Shown here: positions 61,471 to 64,000 of the stretch, piece by piece
Layout: each line of letters begins with the position of its first letter
Position numbering within the stretch: position 1 is the stretch's first letter
From: Lysobacteraceae bacterium
GTDB lineage: Bacteria; Pseudomonadota; Gammaproteobacteria; Xanthomonadales; Rhodanobacteraceae
Direction: 5' to 3'
Assembly (NCBI GenBank): GCA_004143945.1
Contig: SEHB01000002.1
Location: forward strand, 496,001 to 560,000
Length of the DNA stretch: 64,000 nucleotides
Made by a program: the position numbers and the translations under genes
The notes under the pieces: model-generated
Told to the model about the DNA's origin: nothing
Seen by the model: the letters and a program-made list of their open reading frames with translations, nothing else
The model's database searches: none

Positions 61471-64000
61471 GCGCAGCCCTGCTCGGCGAACTCGCGCCGC
61501 ATTTCGAGCGCCTGCGCGGACTGCCTGCGCCCGAACGCGAGGACGCGCTCGCGGCGCTCGCGCTCGAGCCGGCCGCGCGCGTCCGTCTCGCGCGCATGCT
61601 CGCACTCGATGCGCAAGCCGACGGCGACGTCGACCGCGCCGCGGACGACCGCCTCGTCAACGTGATCGCGGGCGGCGCGCGCCGCGCGCCCGCGACGACG
61701 CGCGCACGCGACGGCGAGCGCCTCGGCGCCTGGCGACTGCTGCACGAACTCGGCGCAGGCGGCATGGGGACGGTGTTCCTCGCCGAGCGCGCGGACGGGC
61801 AATTCGAGCGCAGGGTCGCGATCAAGCTGCTGCGTGGCTTCCCGACCGCCGAAGCGGTGCGCCGGCTGCGCCAGGAACGCGGCATCCTCGCCGGCCTCGA
61901 TCATCCGAACATCGCGCGCCTGCTCGACGGTGGCGAAACCGTCGACGGCCAGCCGTGGCTCGCGCTCGAACTCGTCGAGGGCACGCCGCTGCTCGAACAC
62001 GTCGCCGCGCACGCGCCGACGGTGCGCGATCGACTCGCGCTGTTCGATGCGATGCTCGATGCGGTCGCGCACGCGCATGCGCACCTGGTCGTGCATCGCG
62101 ATCTCAAGCCCGCGAACGTGATGGTCGCGGCCGACGGCACGGTCAAGCTGCTCGACTTCGGCATCGCGCGGCTGGTCGAGGCCGGCGCGGGCTCGCAGCG
62201 CGAGACCTCCACGCGCGTGTTCAGCCGCGGCTATGCGAGTCCCGAGCAGCAGGATGGCCGCGCGATCACCACCGCCAGCGATCTCTACAGCCTCGGCGTG
62301 CTGCTGCGCGAGATGCTGACCGGCCGGCGCGATCCGGCCGAACCGCGCGCGCCCGCGGTCCCGCCGCTGCCGCTCGACGCCGACCTCGCGGGCATCCTCG
62401 CGCACGCGACCGAGGCCCTGCCGCAGCGCCGCTACGCGAGCGTGCTCGAACTGCGCGACGACCTGCGGCGCTATCGCGAAGGCCGTCCGGTGCGCGCGAC
62501 GCGCTGGACGCGCGGCTATCGCCTGCGCAAGTTCATCGCGCGCCACCGCCTCGCGGTCGCCGCTGCCGCGCTGCTCGCGCTGCTGCTCGCGGGATTCGTC
62601 TGGCGCCTCGAACGCGAACGCGACCACGCGCGCACCGCCGAGGCGACCGCGCGCGAGGCGCTGCGCGCATCCGAGCGCGACGCGCGGCGCGCACGCGCAT
62701 CGCTCGCGTTCCTCGGCGACGCGTTCTCGGCCGCGGCGCCCGAGCATGCGCTGAGCCGCCAGGTCAGCGTGCGCGACCTGCTCGATTCGGCGCGCGCGCA
62801 GCTCGCGCGCCAGGACGACCCCGCGCTGGTGCAGGCGATGCAGCGCATGCTCGCGCATCTCTACAGCGAACTCGGCGAAGTAAGCATCGCGCTCGAGCTC
62901 ATGCGCGAGGGCCTCGCGGGCGTCGTGCCGGCCGACCGCCTCGATGCGTTGCGCCTCGCGGACGACGAGGACACGCTCGGCGCGCTGCTCGGCGCGAGCG
63001 GGGACGGACCCGGCGCGCTCGCGGCCGCGCGCCGCGGCGGTGAGCTGCGCGCGCGCCATGCGCCGGACGACGTGGTCGAGCGCGTGCGCAGCCTGCAGGC
63101 GCTCGCGCTCGGCCATCATCGCAACGGCGAGGACGCCAAGGCGATCGCATTGCTGCGCGAAGCGCAAGCAGCGGCGGAAGCGACCGCGCCGCTCGCGTTG
63201 TACGTCGATCTCGCGCAATCGCTTTCCGCGTTGCTCGCGACCGCCGGAGAGGCCGACGAGGCGCTCGCGGTCGCGACCGCGGCGCTCGCGCGCGTCGACG
63301 CGACGCGGCCGGCCGATTCGCCCGAGCGCGTGATGCTGCTGCGCGCGCAGGCGAACGCGCTCGGCGCGCGCGGTGATCCGGCTGCGGCGGAGCGGCTGCT
63401 GCGCGAGGCGATCGCGCTGCAGGACCGCGTCGTCGCATCGGGTGGCTCGCGCATGATGGAACTCACCAACGACCTCGCGCTGATGCTCAACGACCTCGGG
63501 CGCTATCGCGAGGCGGTCGAGGTGCTGCGCCAGTCCGATCGCCACATGGTCGACGCAGGCCTCGAAGGCGCGGCCGACCGCGCGGTCTCGCACGGCAATC
63601 TCGCGGGCGTGCTCGAAAACGCGGGCGACTACGCCGCAGCGCTCGAGCAGGAACGCATCGCGATCCGGATCCTCGATGAAGCGGGTCTCGGGGCGGACCA
63701 CCAGGCGCGCCGGCGCATCGAGCGTTCGCTCGCACGCACGCTCGGCCTGGCCGGCGAACACACGCAAGCGCGCGCGCGCCTGCTCGAGCTGCGCGAGCGT
63801 GCTGCACGCCTCGAAGGCGTGGCGTCGGGCGAGTACGCGATGCTGACCTGGCAGCTCACGGTGCTCGCGCGGCGCATGCACGATCCAGAAACGGGCCTCG
63901 CGCTGCTCGCCGACGCCGAACGCCTCTGGCTCGCCCTCATGGGCGCCGACCACCCGATCTTCCTGCACCTGCGCCGTGCCCGCGCGTCGTTCGCACTCGA
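61467..64000 (+). CDS. Transmembrane Ser/Thr protein kinase with TPR domain (3' end outside window)
   Basis: 844 codons are visible; the end lies beyond the window. Residues about 87-345 form a Hanks-type kinase: glycine loop LGAGGMG, catalytic K120 (VAIK), D212 in HRDLKPANV, D230 in LDFG. A membrane helix spans about 361-381 (LAVAAAALLALLLAGFVW). The remainder is a long helical TPR-like domain outside the membrane (AQANALGARGDPAAAERLLR, LNDLGRYREAVEVLRQ, NLAGVLENAGDYAAALEQER). It is coupled to the ECF sigma gene by ATGA and probably phosphorylates that sigma factor after sensing an envelope signal. Confidence 0.92.
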   Translation, partial: MSAALLGELAPHFERLRGLPAPEREDALAALALEPAARVRLARMLALDAQADGDVDRAADDRLVNVIAGGARRAPATTRARDGERLGAWRLLHELGAGGMGTVFLAERADGQFERRVAIKLLRGFPTAEAVRRLRQERGILAGLDHPNIARLLDGGETVDGQPWLALELVEGTPLLEHVAAHAPTVRDRLALFDAMLDAVAHAHAHLVVHRDLKPANVMVAADGTVKLLDFGIARLVEAGAGSQRETSTRVFSRGYASPEQQDGRAITTASDLYSLGVLLREMLTGRRDPAEPRAPAVPPLPLDADLAGILAHATEALPQRRYASVLELRDDLRRYREGRPVRATRWTRGYRLRKFIARHRLAVAAAALLALLLAGFVWRLERERDHARTAEATAREALRASERDARRARASLAFLGDAFSAAAPEHALSRQVSVRDLLDSARAQLARQDDPALVQAMQRMLAHLYSELGEVSIALELMREGLAGVVPADRLDALRLADDEDTLGALLGASGDGPGALAAARRGGELRARHAPDDVVERVRSLQALALGHHRNGEDAKAIALLREAQAAAEATAPLALYVDLAQSLSALLATAGEADEALAVATAALARVDATRPADSPERVMLLRAQANALGARGDPAAAERLLREAIALQDRVVASGGSRMMELTNDLALMLNDLGRYREAVEVLRQSDRHMVDAGLEGAADRAVSHGNLAGVLENAGDYAAALEQERIAIRILDEAGLGADHQARRRIERSLARTLGLAGEHTQARARLLELRERAARLEGVASGEYAMLTWQLTVLARRMHDPETGLALLADAERLWLALMGADHPIFLHLRRARASFAL

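Overview
This 64-kb window is high-GC (about 70% by eye) chromosomal DNA from a gammaproteobacterium of the order Lysobacterales (Xanthomonadales). The assignment rests on three things: a xanthomonadin/aryl-polyene type gene cluster with a XanB2-like chorismatase; the order rsmB-fmt-def-LysM-dprA-topA-tsaC next to ntrY/ntrX; and an ECF sigma factor paired with a TPR Ser/Thr kinase of the EcfK/PknS kind. The genus cannot be read from the sequence.

Layout. 0-3.5 kb: tex (cut by the left edge) and a formaldehyde-detoxification pair (frmA, gfa). 3.5-11.8 kb: a pigment cluster (chorismatase, ACP, flavin halogenase-like enzyme, COG4648 membrane protein, hotdog dehydratase, acyltransferase, LolA-like protein, MMPL exporter). 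It has no ketosynthase or ketoreductase. 11.8-16.6 kb: a HAF-repeat exported protein, a CadC-like wHTH/TPR regulator, and an ArsR-AHSA1 operon. 16.6-20.7 kb: an accessory island of visibly lower GC, read here as a remnant integron cassette array without integrase. It has a two-gene cassette (soluble protein plus four-helix membrane protein), a cassette with a possible HEPN protein, fragments of IS110/IS1111 and IS3 elements, and one intact IS3-family element with 25/29 matching terminal repeats and a GGA target duplication. 20.7-33 kb: small enzymes and regulators (DUF1579-like, DinB, LytS/LytTR two-component pair, SnoaL-like, MmcQ/YjbR, SDR with GlxA regulator, beta-hydroxyacid dehydrogenase with cupin, ApeP-like dehydratase, pyrimidine-dimer glycosylase, lipoprotein, a second GlxA regulator with an isochorismatase-like hydrolase). 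33-40 kb: an M13 metallopeptidase lipoprotein, an ECF sigma factor with a membrane partner, and a tightly overlapped bdhA-patatin-TPR operon.

40-57.6 kb: ntrX and ntrY, split by two glycosyltransferases and a REP-associated tyrosine transposase; then DUF4390, rsmB, fmt and def on the minus strand, and a divergent plus-strand group LysM, dprA, topA, tsaC and an AMP-ligase likely related to XanA2. 57.6-64 kb: polA with its terminator, then the ECF sigma factor and TPR Ser/Thr kinase, which runs off the right edge.

Short palindromic (REP-like) repeats of several families fill most intergenic gaps. Two form tandem arrays (103-bp and 145-bp periods). Several repeats supply the stop codon or last residues of the adjoining gene. 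No tRNA, rRNA or CRISPR array was seen. The most interesting part is the cassette remnant at 16.6-19.4 kb and its uncharacterised two-gene cassette. Frame and start assignments were made by hand; no database search was possible.
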